NCBI GenBank assembly: GCA_000310025.1
Contig: FN648413.1
Span: 187,690-251,689, forward strand
From: Ectocarpus siliculosus
Taxonomy: Eukaryota; Sar; Phaeophyceae; Ectocarpales; Ectocarpaceae
Direction of reading: 5' to 3'
Length of the DNA: 64,000 bases
Shown: in pieces, positions 21,204-30,706 of the stretch
How positions within the stretch are numbered: position 1 is the first letter of the stretch
Layout of the letters: every line of letters begins with the position of its first letter
Made by a program: the position numbers and the translations under genes
The notes under the pieces: generated by a model
The model's database searches: none
Told to the model about the DNA's origin: nothing
The model's input: only the letters and a program-made list of their open reading frames with translations

Positions 21204-21550
21204 GAATGTGATGCTGAGATGCCATGACCTTCGCCGCAGTACAAGCAGAGTTCTAGCGGACGTTCGGGTTTGATTGTTCATTTTGTTCACGTTCTCCGCG
21301 TTTTACCTGCGGAAAATGAGGAGAAGTCCTCAATTCTTTTTTTGTTTGCAATTCCGCGTTTACCTGCGGAGTTTGCCATGAATGTGATGCTGAGATGCCA
21401 TGATCTTCGCCGCAGCACAAGCAGAGTTCTAGCGGACGTTCGGGTTTGATTGTTCATTTCGTTCACGTTTTCCGCGTTTTACCTGCGGAAAATGAGGAGA
21501 AGTCCTCAATTCTTTGTTTGTTTGCGATTCCGCGTTTACCTGCGGAGTTT
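21204..21550 (+). repeat. 176-bp direct tandem duplication
   Basis: Copies begin at 21204 and 21380 with GAATGTGATGCTGAGATGCC and differ at a few positions. Each contains TCCGCGTTTTACCTGCGGA, an imperfect hairpin, and a second TTCCGCGTTTACCTGCGGA hairpin. Confidence 0.9.
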
Positions 21551-21701
21551 TAGGCAACTTAATTGATACTTGTCTGATTCCTCGTTGCTAGGATAAGAAA
21601 TCCATTTCTTGTTTATTCGCGATTCCGGTTTTTCCCGCGGAGTTCGGAGGTAACTTCATGATATTCGTTTGATTGCTCGTTGTTTGGATCCGAGAGTTGT
21701 T

Positions 21702-21840
21702 GCAGCAGGGGGGCTGTTAGTGTTCGTGTTTTGGGAGATGATGCAGCAGGGGGGCTGTTAGCGTTTGTGTTTTGGGAGATGATGCAGCAGGGGGGCTGTT
21801 AAACGTTATATTTTGGGAGATGATGCAGCAGGGGGGGCTG
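21702..21840 (+). repeat. Fourfold 41-bp repeat of a PPT/LTR-start motif
   Basis: GCAGCAGGGGGGCTGTTAG starts at 21702 and is repeated with exact 41-bp spacing at 21743, 21784 and 21825 (the last has one extra G and TGTCA). Each unit joins a polypurine tract to a TGTTAG-like LTR start, so the array resembles repeated copies of the 3' LTR boundary. Confidence 0.85.
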
Positions 21841-22445
21841 TCAAGAAGTCCATGTCTGGATGTTTGAGAAACGGCATAATTGGCGAAAGTTTCCTCTGGC
21901 GTCTTCGAACGCCGGGTTTTTAACGTTTGTCTATTTGTGCCGCATGTATTTGGTATTGATGACTGTTCTGAACGATGTATTGGAGGAAGGATTTGACATA
22001 TTTTGGTAAGACATGGTTGAGGCCTATGTGCTTCCAAAGCTTATTTCAAATTGGTCAATGAGTTGAAAAACAGTTTTGTGCGAGGATTTTGTTCGAGGTA
22101 TTTGTTGACGCGTTTTGCCAGAGTTGTCCGTCCAGAGTCTTTATGACGTGGCTCTGATGTAATGTTGATCTTTGCTGAGTATTCTTCCAAGGATAATTCT
22201 TTGTGTTTGACTGCTTGAGAATGTGGTGACGACATTTTCTCGAGAGGGGTGCTTGTTAAGACTCTTCGTGAAGTTCCATAGTCGTAGGAGGAGTAGTAAC
22301 CTGAAACTTGAATATTCGATAGATCCGGGAGTTGAGATGATTTGTTGTGGATACGAAAGATGAATGGTTTTTAGATTTGTTGCGTTTTACCTGGCGATAT
22401 GTACGGAGGATCTCGTAGATCGTATCTCGTTCCGAGTAGGGGGGC

Positions 22446-22686
22446 TGTTTGTGTGTGTACTCGGCAGGATACAATTCTCCGAGATCTCCGAGGGGGATAC
22501 GCAGATGAGATATATACGGGTATGATAGACAGACTTGGTGCAGCAGGCTTTGTCTCTTCTTGCTCACGTCTGTCACTCGTTAAACGCTCTAATAATCAAG
22601 GAACTTGAGTCACTCCTTTGTGCAACACGCTCTCGACAAGAGCCCGCGAGCGTGATAACATAGTACACGCGCCGACACCCCTAACA
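22446..22686 (+). repeat. 3' LTR of element 3
   Basis: 241 bp from TGTTTGTGTG to CCCCTAACA (TG...CA), directly after a polypurine tract. The last 65 bp are also present at 15923-15987. Confidence 0.8.
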
Positions 22687-23170
22687 TAGCGGTAGCAAAG
22701 GAGTTCACTGAGGACGAGGTTAATATTTGTGTGAACAAGCGGCGGTGCCTCAAGGCAGTAAGAGCGGATGGGATAGTCAAGACGTTCATGAAGTTTAGGG
22801 GAAGGGGATCATCCAGTGGGTGGTGCTGCTGAACGGCTGGGTGTGGAATGATGAGAATGCGCCAGGTAGATCGAGGGAAAAGGGGTGGTTGTGAACTTGT
22901 TTTGGAAGGAAGACTGGCCCACGGCACGATAAGGGGATCACACTGACTGCTGAACACGGTAGAAATTGCGTTCTGTATGCTGCTGAACGGAAAGACATAG
23001 TTAGAGTATTGGAGAAAGAAGGTACTACTAAGGGCGGAGCAGGTTTCCGAAATAAGTGGGGGTGCCTAGACCATGCATTCACGGTAGGGAGAGTCAAACG
23101 AGGTAAAAAAAGGGCAGGAACCCGACGTACTGCTTCTTCTTGGACGTGGAAGATGATGATGCAGCTCATA
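22687..23170 (+). pseudogene. LINE ORF2 fragment, start of reverse transcriptase
   Basis: Readable blocks, in shifting frames, match the first RT motifs of LINEs: FTEDEVNICVNKRRCLKAVR-ADGI (about 22703-22775), WVWNDE (about 22845), GVVVNLFWKEDW (about 22883-22918), GAGFRNKWGCLDHAFTVGRV (about 23037-23095) and FFLDVED (about 23132-23155). The catalytic YADD block is missing. The segment begins exactly at the right end of element 3, which shows that element 3 inserted between the LINE linker and its RT. Sequence from 23171 to about 23790 has no recognised feature. Confidence 0.75.
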
Positions 23171-23792
23171 TACAAGCGCGACGGTAAAGGCAAGTTTGCC
23201 CCTTGCGACCATAGCAACAACCGCGACGCGGACAGATGTAGCGTATCGTGCACCATCCTCACCCCGTCGACAACGTACCACAAGCCGTGCCAGCTCTGCC
23301 TCGCACCGATGGGAGGTACTCCTTCGCTCGGGAACCCAACCGACCAGGTCAACAGCCGCGGCTAGTCTACAAAGGTAAAAGAATGTTCTCTCTTTGATTG
23401 TATCAAGTATGTATCAAGTAGTTTCCGCCTGATGTGTGCCTGTATGTTGTTCAGATGTTGCATGAAGGCCTGGCATGAAATTATATCGCAACCGCAACCG
23501 CTAAATCTCTTCACAACAATGACCCTTTTGGTTGCTGTTATTGTCAGAGTGGAATATTATCCACGCGGTGTGGCGTCTTTGCGCTGGTGCCAAGTCTTCG
23601 GACGGCAAGAAAGTTCATGCACGTCACCGTCGCCCCCGCCAGCCTTATCGGGGTAAATCATGTGTGCACCCGTTTACATCGGAACGTGATTGTGTAGTGA
23701 CCAGTCGTGCGTGTGCGTAGTTACCTAGATATGGGTGCGCGGATGCATCCGACTGTTGCTGTAAATTAGTAACCCATACGTCACAAAAGTAC

Positions 23793-23978
23793 ACCGTGTT
23801 CACCGGTCGACGTTGTAAAAAATTAACATTTTTTAGTATGGGGAGACCATGTGACATATGTTCCTTATATTTTCCCCTGTCAGTGCACGGAGTTCAACCG
23901 TCGACGTCATAAATAAAAATATCATTTTTTCATAATGTACCACCATGTGATTTTTTTCCTTATATTTTCCCCTGTCAC
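23793..23978 (+). repeat. Pair of ~90-bp AT-rich direct repeats
   Basis: Two diverged copies each contain CCG-TCGACGT and end CCTTATATTTTCCCCTGTCA (about 23863-23882 and 23959-23978). No coding sequence. They abut the MuF-like fragment. Confidence 0.75.
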
Positions 23979-24001
23979 CCATCCGATATCCACTGCAAAG
24001 G

Positions 24002-24205
24002 TGTCCCGACGCAGCGACTAACGAGGAAGACCTGGCCGACGGGTGCACGGGCGAGATCGTCGAGGACGACCTGATCTTCAAGGATTGAGACTCCCCGCCG
24101 CTGCACTACCAGTGCGCCTGCCGCCTGTGGGACCAGACCATCAACGAGATCCTCAACAAGACCGACGAGCACCGCGACCTGGGAACTACCCACCCCGACC
24201 TCTAA
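24002..24205 (+). pseudogene. Fragment resembling a phage MuF head protein C-terminus
   Basis: One frame reads CPDAATNEEDLADGCTGEIV, then an in-frame TGA (24086-24088), then DSPPLHYQCACRLW, stopping at TAA 24203-24205. A Cys-rich block followed by PPLHxxCxCR is the signature of the C-terminal part of SPP1 gp7/Mu gpF-type minor capsid proteins. High GC and regular codon use contrast with the AT-rich repeat on its left. No start codon or N-terminal domain is visible, so it is a remnant or an exon. The family call is by motif only. A virus-derived or bacterial-transfer origin is possible. Confidence 0.4.
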
Positions 24206-24580
24206 AGTAAGACGCGTGTTTCCATTTCAGAAAAAAGTAAACGTCTCAAGAAATTCAAGGTAGATTGTTGCCACCTGCAACTGACTTTCGCCAAATATCA
24301 ATAGAGTAAAGATGCCACCCCATGTCTGACAATCATCGATGTCGGCCGGCGCCAATTCATTGGGTAACTCGTTCAGCAGCCGCATCTCACAATCGCCAAA
24401 CACGATCACATACTGCACGTCACAATCCACACCCCCAGCGAGAGTAACACTCCCTCGAGGAACGTACAAACAACTCCAAATCGACGAACACCTTCAGCTC
24501 GTCGAAATACACAACGAAGATCGCCCACCCAACCCCGAACGACGCCTGAAACTCGAACACCTCAAACCTGTCCGGATAAC

Positions 24581-25206
24581 GTGCAAGCTGAAATCTTAGC
24601 GGAATGTAGACGTCACAATGCAAACAATAACACACCACACGACTCAGACCCTGAACTCGATATGATACGTCAACATTTTAGCCAAATGAGGAATCGTGCA
24701 CCAAGGTTACCGGCACCCAGTCTAGACAGCCATCGCGGTGATGCTAATAGCCAAATCTGCCTTGGAGTGCAAGACATTGACTCGCAATCATTGGACTTCC
24801 TTTCGGCACCTTTTGAGCTAAACCACACGGATTTGGATGATCCACAAAATATCACATGTTCTCACTGCAATGCTCAACTTTGGAAACAAGAAAAGGGATT
24901 AAATTGTTGTAACAAAGGCAAGTCGTGTATCCATCCTCTCCAATCTATCCCCCACCATCTTATGGCGCTGTTTGAAACTACTAAATTCATAAACTTCTGA
25001 CTAACTTCCACCAATTATTCCATGAAACGGTGTGATATCACGATACAACGGGCTTTTCGGATTTACTGCATTAGGCGCAGGCTGTATTCAAAAAAAGACA
25101 TGGACTGAACCGCCAGCCCCGTCAATGCTCACCTTGCATGGACGTGCTTACCACGGCATATTCGACCTCCAACAACATTATGAGAACTATACCGTGTCGA
25201 AGAAGT
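24581..25206 (+). pseudogene. Helitron Rep/helicase N-terminal fragment
   Basis: The first frame (24581-25000) ends with CSHCNAQLWKQEKGLNCCNK and a following LQSIPHHLMALFETT, the zinc-binding and leader block found ahead of the Rep domain in Helitron transposases (C-x2-C...W..E....CC..G). After a frame change near 25035 the sequence continues YNGLFGFTALGAG and PPAPSMLTLHGRAYHGIFDL, matching the next Helitron block. Rep HUH and helicase motifs are absent, so this is a truncated copy. Sequence at 24339-24580 may be its 5' part but has no motif. Confidence 0.65.
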
Positions 25207-25539
25207 GATCGCAGCTAAACGATTTTTTGATGCTCAGATAAACATCCACTTTATTAATGCCTCCACATTACCTCCTCCCCAACAACCTCTTTCTTCTGCT
25301 CTAAATTTACATTATACGGTTATGACACGTACACGTACACGCATTCTGCCGCCAGCGCAGGCACCCTACCGCCTGCACCATCACCGACATCATCACGGCC
25401 ATCACCGTCACGCTTCAACATTAAGAAGCTCGAGACCTGCGTACAAGGCTGCAAACGAAACCATACCTTCCGCAGTGGTAATCGGCAATAACCACCAGGC
25501 AGGGCCGTAAGGGGCAACGATGACCCGAGGCGGGAGGCG

Positions 25540-25890
25540 TCAACTCTTTCACCGTCAACTAGCGGCAACGCCGTCAAACCACTGCGTGCGGTGTTTTTTC
25601 TTACTTTGTCTGAATGTTGTAGGTGTTCGGCTCCTTTCACATTGTGAGGGATACCGCATATCGGCGTCATTGGAGGGGGACATTAGAGAAGGGCGCGACA
25701 TTAGACTGAAGAAGTTAGAATATGACCATTCGAGCGGGACGACACCGAAAAAGTTAGAATAATAGCTCCAGAACATTAGAGGGGGATATTAGAGAAAGGC
25801 GCGACACTGAAGAAGTTTGAATATGAGAGTTAGGCGGCAACACACCAGTACCATCAACTACCGGCAATACCATCGAACAGTTGCAGTGTT
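25540..25890 (+). repeat. Diverged ~150-bp duplication
   Basis: The blocks GGGGGACATTAGAGAAGGGC (about 25675) and GGGGGATATTAGAGAAAGGC (about 25782), each followed by GCGACA and CTGAAGAAGTT, show a local duplication. A CAACTAGCGGCAA/CAACTACCGGCAA pair (about 25555, 25855) belongs to the same event. No coding sequence. The stretches 25207-25540 and 25890-26394 hold nothing recognisable apart from a small CACCGGGGTG/CACCCCGGTG-type inverted pair near 26280-26360. Confidence 0.6.
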
Positions 25891-26394
25891 CGTTCTTTCT
25901 TTGGCCCCTTTGGGATGCATACTGGCCACAGCAAAGCCACTTAGAGAACGTTGCCTAAGAGTGTCACTACGTTCTTACCGACGCAAGAATAGGGAGGCGA
26001 CCGTAGCTTACATCTCCTTTTCGTCCGCACCGGGCGAAGCTAGACAAACAATCACGTACACGGGACTCTTTTGGCTTCATGTTACACCGGGAACGGCACA
26101 TTTATTTCTCGAATACAACGCGAACATCTTCACACCATTCATTCGGTCACCCTGCGGCTTCATGCCCTTGGTATGCTGTGCACAGCCTTCACACCTTCTC
26201 TTTAAGCCTACTACTGAGGACGAGGGCGCCTCTGCGCCCGAAGTCCGGAGCCCTTGTGTATATAACATGATAACATGATATCACTGGGGTGTGTCTTATG
26301 TACCCCCCGGTGATAAATCGATGGTTTGTCAGAAGCGCCCAAAACTATCACCGGGGTGTCGTATTCTGTGGGGGGTGTGCTTTCTTATGTAGGT

Positions 26395-26887
26395 GTGTTA
26401 TCTTGTGTCATATACGGTAAGTGACGCGCATCGCCTACTACGCGAGCAACGCCTACGCCAGCAACGCGTGCAGCCCAAAGCGACAGAGACTGAAGCAATT
26501 CAGCAACAACCGCATGATGGTCACTCACTCACGAAGAAAATCACAAAAAGAAAAAAAAAAAATATATATATATATATGGTGGCGCGCAGCACGCAGGACC
26601 CTCTTTCGTTGTTCACCGGCCATTCCCATGGCAACACAGACAAGGAACAGTCCAGGCCGAGTCGTGTCGGCCACAGCAGGTGGAAGCTGCTGCAACTCGG
26701 GGAGGGGTAATGGTTTGCGATTGCCTACCGAACCATACTTCGAGCGCCACGACACTGTAGCTCGAGATCGGCATTTGAGACAGGGTCGGGCAAGGGGTGC
26801 GGTATGCGAATGGAAGTTGAAAGTTCCACCCACCCACCCACCCACCCCCACGGATATCGAACATTGAGATTGAAGCTAAAGCTTAAG
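26395..26887 (+). repeat. Third copy of the arm module
   Basis: 26578-26880 matches the module at 11034-11290 (GGCGCGCAGCACGCAGGACC through GAGACAGGGTCGGGCAA and a final GATATCGAACATTGAG). It is preceded by a poly-A/AT microsatellite (26548-26577). It shows that the arms contain a dispersed repeat family and are not just a unique duplicated segment. Confidence 0.75.
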
Positions 26888-27340
26888 AATTGTTGTGATT
26901 GTCTTGGAGGATATTTTTTTTTGTTTTGGAAATGATGGTACAGAAGAGGATTGGTATTTGCCGAAGCATGACGATGTATACGAGCAGGGGGGCTATTCGA
27001 TATATTGGGGGTACTCGCAGCGGTTATCTTCGGTACGTACCTACCTACGGAAATTAATTGCAGCGGTGATGAGATGCGGAGGGACGAGAACTTCTTGGGT
27101 ATTTTCCTTGGAAATGAGAAGAGTTTGATGGAGATTCAGAGAGATCCGTTTGGTACTTTTAAGCGTGATGATCGTAACGCCTGCTTGATGCCGTGACAGT
27201 TTTACGAACGCAAGCACGCCCCCGATGAATACAACACGTTTCCCAACACGTTTTCGACCCATCCACGGCCCGTCATGGCCGAGCTGCTCTACACTCATCA
27301 CTCCCAACACACAGAACTGAGCCACCCGAATTATCGATCA
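26888..27340 (+). mobile_element. 3' remnant of an element-2-type copia (tail plus LTR)
   Basis: 26888-26993 matches the 3' untranslated tail of element 2 and ends in the PPT CGAGCAGGGGGGC. 26994-27340 is a 347-bp LTR starting TATTCGATATA and ending TTATCGATCA, related to 54051-54382. Everything upstream of the tail is missing. The LTR breaks an unidentified minus-strand reading frame at 27341. Confidence 0.85.
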
Positions 27341-27728
27341 GGCTTGTGGGACGGCTGATGACACCCAATTTGTGAGCACACAACGCCCTCCACGTCGAAG
27401 TAAGCGGGGTCACATCGGAAAACACAGCAGGAAAATCCGCGGACATCGGCCGGTACGCCGGCATGAATGCAGTGGAGGTGGTAGCAGACGTGGGAAGCAT
27501 GCTGTCATCTCGAGCCCCACTACACAAGGCCTGCAACTCAGGCCGCTGCATGTAGAGCGTATCCGCCACAGAAATAACTTCATGGACCGCCGATGCAGAC
27601 AAAATACCTTCGGAGGGACGGCGAACGTAGGAAAAATCACCCAAAACATCGCGATGACCGCCGAGGCGCGTATCCTTCGCAAGGTCCAAGTCTCGCGGGC
27701 GCTTAGCAAACGCATCGCCAGCCAGCAT
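27341..27728 (-). CDS. Unidentified minus-strand reading frame, cut by an LTR
   Basis: 129 codons from an ATG at 27728 (MLAGDAFAKRPRDLDL...) run into the copia LTR remnant at 27340, where the open frame continues only by chance. Codon use is regular and the frame is the longest on either strand locally. I do not recognise any domain. It may be part of a decayed host or transposon gene. The next stretch, 27729-28115, has no supported feature. Confidence 0.3.
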
Positions 27729-28115
27729 ATCTATCTACAGGAGAAGAAGCAGAGGAGAGGCTAAGTCTAGATTCTCGTGGGTGGTGAGACCAAATAACAG
27801 GCAACCCAGTGGTGGTGAAGAAAGCGTGACAGCAACACACAGCAGCGCGGAGGCCGCGTCCAGCACCCGCTTACCGTGTAATGCCAGCTGTCGCCAAGGT
27901 TAAAGGAGGTGAAGCAGTGGGCGGTAGCTTGCTCTTAGAGATAGATGAAGGTTCTGTCGTTGACACTCTTCTCCACGACGACGTTGAGATGGGAAAGTTG
28001 CTTGTTATTGCAGAGGGACGATGCAAGGGTCTGAGATGAAGTGCTGAGTGGGGATACCACTTCATCTCAGGGGGTAGACAGAATAGACAGTTCTAAGAGG
28101 GTAGGGGTCTGAAGG

Positions 28116-28125
28116 GTATACCTCC
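28116..28125. repeat. Target-site duplication, left copy
   Basis: GTATACCTCC at 28116-28125 is repeated at 28462-28471, exactly flanking the terminal inverted repeats. A 9-10-bp duplication is typical of Mutator-like transposons. Confidence 0.85.
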
Positions 28126-28461
28126 GGCTACCCCTATTTGCACGACGCGCGTGCAAATAAGACGTGCACGCTTCGAAACGCCTCCGTGGATGGGTTGAAA
28201 CTGGGTTATACACACACGTGACCGACCCAACCCAACCCAACCCAACCCACCCAACGCAACCCTAACCCTAACCCTAACCCCAACCCTCACGGACGTCCAA
28301 CCGGGGCCGTGGTGGCGAGACTGGCCACGAACGCGGCTGCGCCACGTTCGCGGTCCGCACGTCAGAACGTGGTCCGCACGCTGCGCGCGCTGTTTTGACT
28401 AATCACAAGTCGAGTCGTGCACGGTCTTATTTGCACTCGCATCGTGCAAATAGGGGTTGCC
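28126..28461. mobile_element. Mutator-type MITE carrying telomere-like DNA
   Basis: A 336-bp element with about 46-bp TIRs starting GGCTACCCCTATTTGCACGA on the left and the inverse of GGCAACCCCTATTTGCACGA on the right, flanked by the 10-bp duplication GTATACCTCC. Each TIR holds its own short palindrome (TTTGCAC...GTGCAAA). There is no coding capacity. The interior contains CCCAA and CCCTAA repeats. Confidence 0.85.
28224..28287 (+). repeat. Interstitial telomere-like repeat
   Basis: Several CCCAA units are followed by three perfect CCCTAA units (28260-28277) and degenerate copies. The motif is the complement of TTAGGG, the telomere repeat of many eukaryotes including brown algae. It lies inside the MITE, not at a chromosome end. 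Confidence 0.85.
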
Positions 28462-28631
28462 GTATACCTCCTGGGACCGACCCACATCCTATCAAAAGAT
28501 AGATGTGCTAGCAGCCACACTACTTATTAACAAGAGTTGAAGGACATTGTGGGGTATGTTTGCCCGATGGTGATCTGGAGGACATACGTGGGCTAGCTCG
28601 CGACTTGTCCTACGTGTGTTTTTCCTTTCCT

Positions 28632-28747
28632 AATACCTTTTTGGGTTCGCCTGTGGCCACGGGAATCGACCCCGTCAAGTGTTAGACTACATAGTGCGGA
28701 CAGAGAAGGTATTGGGCAGAGAGAACGGAACGTTATTTAATGTGAAG

Positions 28748-28784
<37 letters not shown>
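28632..28784 (+). repeat. CAA-tailed dispersed repeat, copy 1
   Basis: The module GTGGCCACGGGAATCGACCC...TGTGAAGACAACAAC ends in about 12 CAA units (28747-28784). Related copies are at about 40955-41108 and 43085-43210 (plus), and 1520-1690 (minus). The complement contains GGGTCGATTCCCG, close to a tRNA B box. This suggests a SINE, although no convincing A box was found. Confidence 0.65.
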
Positions 28785-30706
28785 GGCCGAATGCTGCAGA
28801 GACGACAAGAGGAGGGCGTTCGGGATACCGCGTGCCTGTGCTGGATGTTGGGATGTAACCTTTGTGATAGGTGTATCCCTGGCAGTGGCCACTGTGTAGT
28901 AACGGTGTGCAGAGAGAGGCTCACAGAGTGACTGCAAGGACACTTGTGTTTAAGACCAGATGATATGGTTGTGTTGGCGCTTAGTTGGCCGAAAGGTCAG
29001 AAGAGAGAAAGGAGAAGAAGAGACTGAACGAGTGGGGGAGAGCACCACGGGGGCGAGCCATTCACCGTCATCACGGAAAGGAAACACACACGGGCTATTG
29101 CAACGTACCGATCACGGTAATAGATGGTCACTCCGACCTATGGCAACGTTTCTAGAATATCCTATAGGACAATGGTCCGATGTACCATGCTTCTATGGTT
29201 CAATGTAGGTGTTTACAATGATCCGATTACTGAATCAACATACCGAAGACTATTCCGGTAATACTCCTTAGATGAATACCTACTTACTGTTGTTTACAGC
29301 AGTGCAAACTCTAATGACTGACATTGAGTATTCCAACACTGGACTCTCGCGGCGAAGGCGGACAACAAGCAAATGGTTGCCTGCCGTGGTACAGAGGGAG
29401 GGGTGATGATGCAGGGGGTTGAGAGGTAAAATGGCACAAGGAGGAAGAGGAGGCCAGCAGACTATGTGCGGGTCTTCACCCCCCCCCGTCCTCATTGGCT
29501 GGAAACATCCGCCCTCAAGTCGATGATGTTGATGATCAAACCTACAGACAGTGGGTTGTGCATGCGCGAGTCACACATACTTCGAGAGCACGCACGAAGA
29601 AGCTGGAATGGGTTCGGACTCGTAAATAATAAATACAAGCGACATGCCGGGATTCATTCGAACGTCCGGCAGGTGCTCTCGAACAATTTTGTGTGTTAAA
29701 ACTTCAACCATTCTCAATACTTTTAGAATCTATCATCATGTGAAACATCCGTGGCTTCTGTGGTCCCTCTTTGATCATGGTGGTCGGCCCTCGGTGGACA
29801 GCCTCTCGTGGTCCATGATGATGTTGGAACGTCTTCGGTCATCGTACGAATTTATTAGCGTTGAAGGATCGGTTGTCCGCCAGGATCCTGGTTTTCCGAC
29901 GTACCCGTTATCCACCAAGCTCGGCACGCGAGGCCAAACGATACAGCTCCGAAAAGACAAAACATTGAGGGATATGCTAGATCACCTTTTACCGGGGTGT
30001 GTTCGCCGACGCTGGGGTTCACATCCATCCCCACACAAACACCCAAGATCCATGCGTATCGCTGATGATGCGTATCGCTAGGTGGTTCTACATGTCACCG
30101 AAACTTGCGTCTGTCTGCGGGCGCGGGTCATACAGCATCTTCATGTGTGAGAGACAGCAGTGATCGTGGCAACGACTGGACTGCTGACCAGCGCTTCATG
30201 CAGGGGCATGCGGCCGACAACAAGCTTGTAGGTGCATCGCCGCGAAGCACACGGATTTTTACTGGCGGCGCGGTGCCTCAGAAAAAAAGGCTAAAAAGGA
30301 AAAAGTCTAGGCCTTTCTCTCGCGAAACACCTGTACAGTATATCTCGACGACCACGACGTCGATTCACAAGCAAGCGAAATGCTGCAGATGATGCAGAGC
30401 AGGAGATCACCTAGACGTGGCTGCGCTGTGCATGACTGCTGTCCCCTTTTGTCGACTAACGAGACATGAAGACCATCCCCGGTACTTGGGGGTGCGGGAC
30501 TTGGCCTCAAGAACTTTGTCGAAACCCCCCAAAAGCCCCGCAGAGCAGCCAGCAGCCAGCCGAGCCAGCGAGCCAGCCCACACGCCCACACAGCCATCTC
30601 CTCGGCGAACAAGGCCCATCCGACCCACACACACGATCCCTTTAGCATCACGCGTCGCTCTTCGGCCGTTCGTTGCAGCCCTTCGTGAAGCGAGTCCCTG
30701 CTGGAA
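28785..30706. other. Intergenic region upstream of the DDX51-like gene
   Basis: Reading frames here are short, lack motifs and do not splice together convincingly. I see no RNA gene or transposon terminus. The region must hold the promoter of the helicase gene, but I cannot point to an element. Confidence 0.4.

Larger units (their letters stand above)
20820..22445 (+). other. 3' untranslated region of element 3
   Basis: No coding sequence. It contains a 176-bp tandem duplication (21204-21550), a 41-bp fourfold PPT-like array (21702-21840) and the proper PPT (GTAGGGGGGC, 22436-22445) directly before the 3' LTR. Confidence 0.7.
15923..22686 (+). mobile_element. Chimeric copia-like element 3 (no RT)
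   Basis: The 3' LTR is complete (22446-22686), but only the last 65 bp of the 5' LTR survive (15923-15987; one mismatch to 22622-22686). Between them are a leader with three tandem units, Gag, two CCHC knuckles, protease and integrase, then an abrupt join near 19630 to a second diverged copy of the knuckle region with a Gag-only 3' part. RT and RNase H are missing. It sits inside a decayed LINE: LINE linker on the left, LINE RT on the right. Confidence 0.85.
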
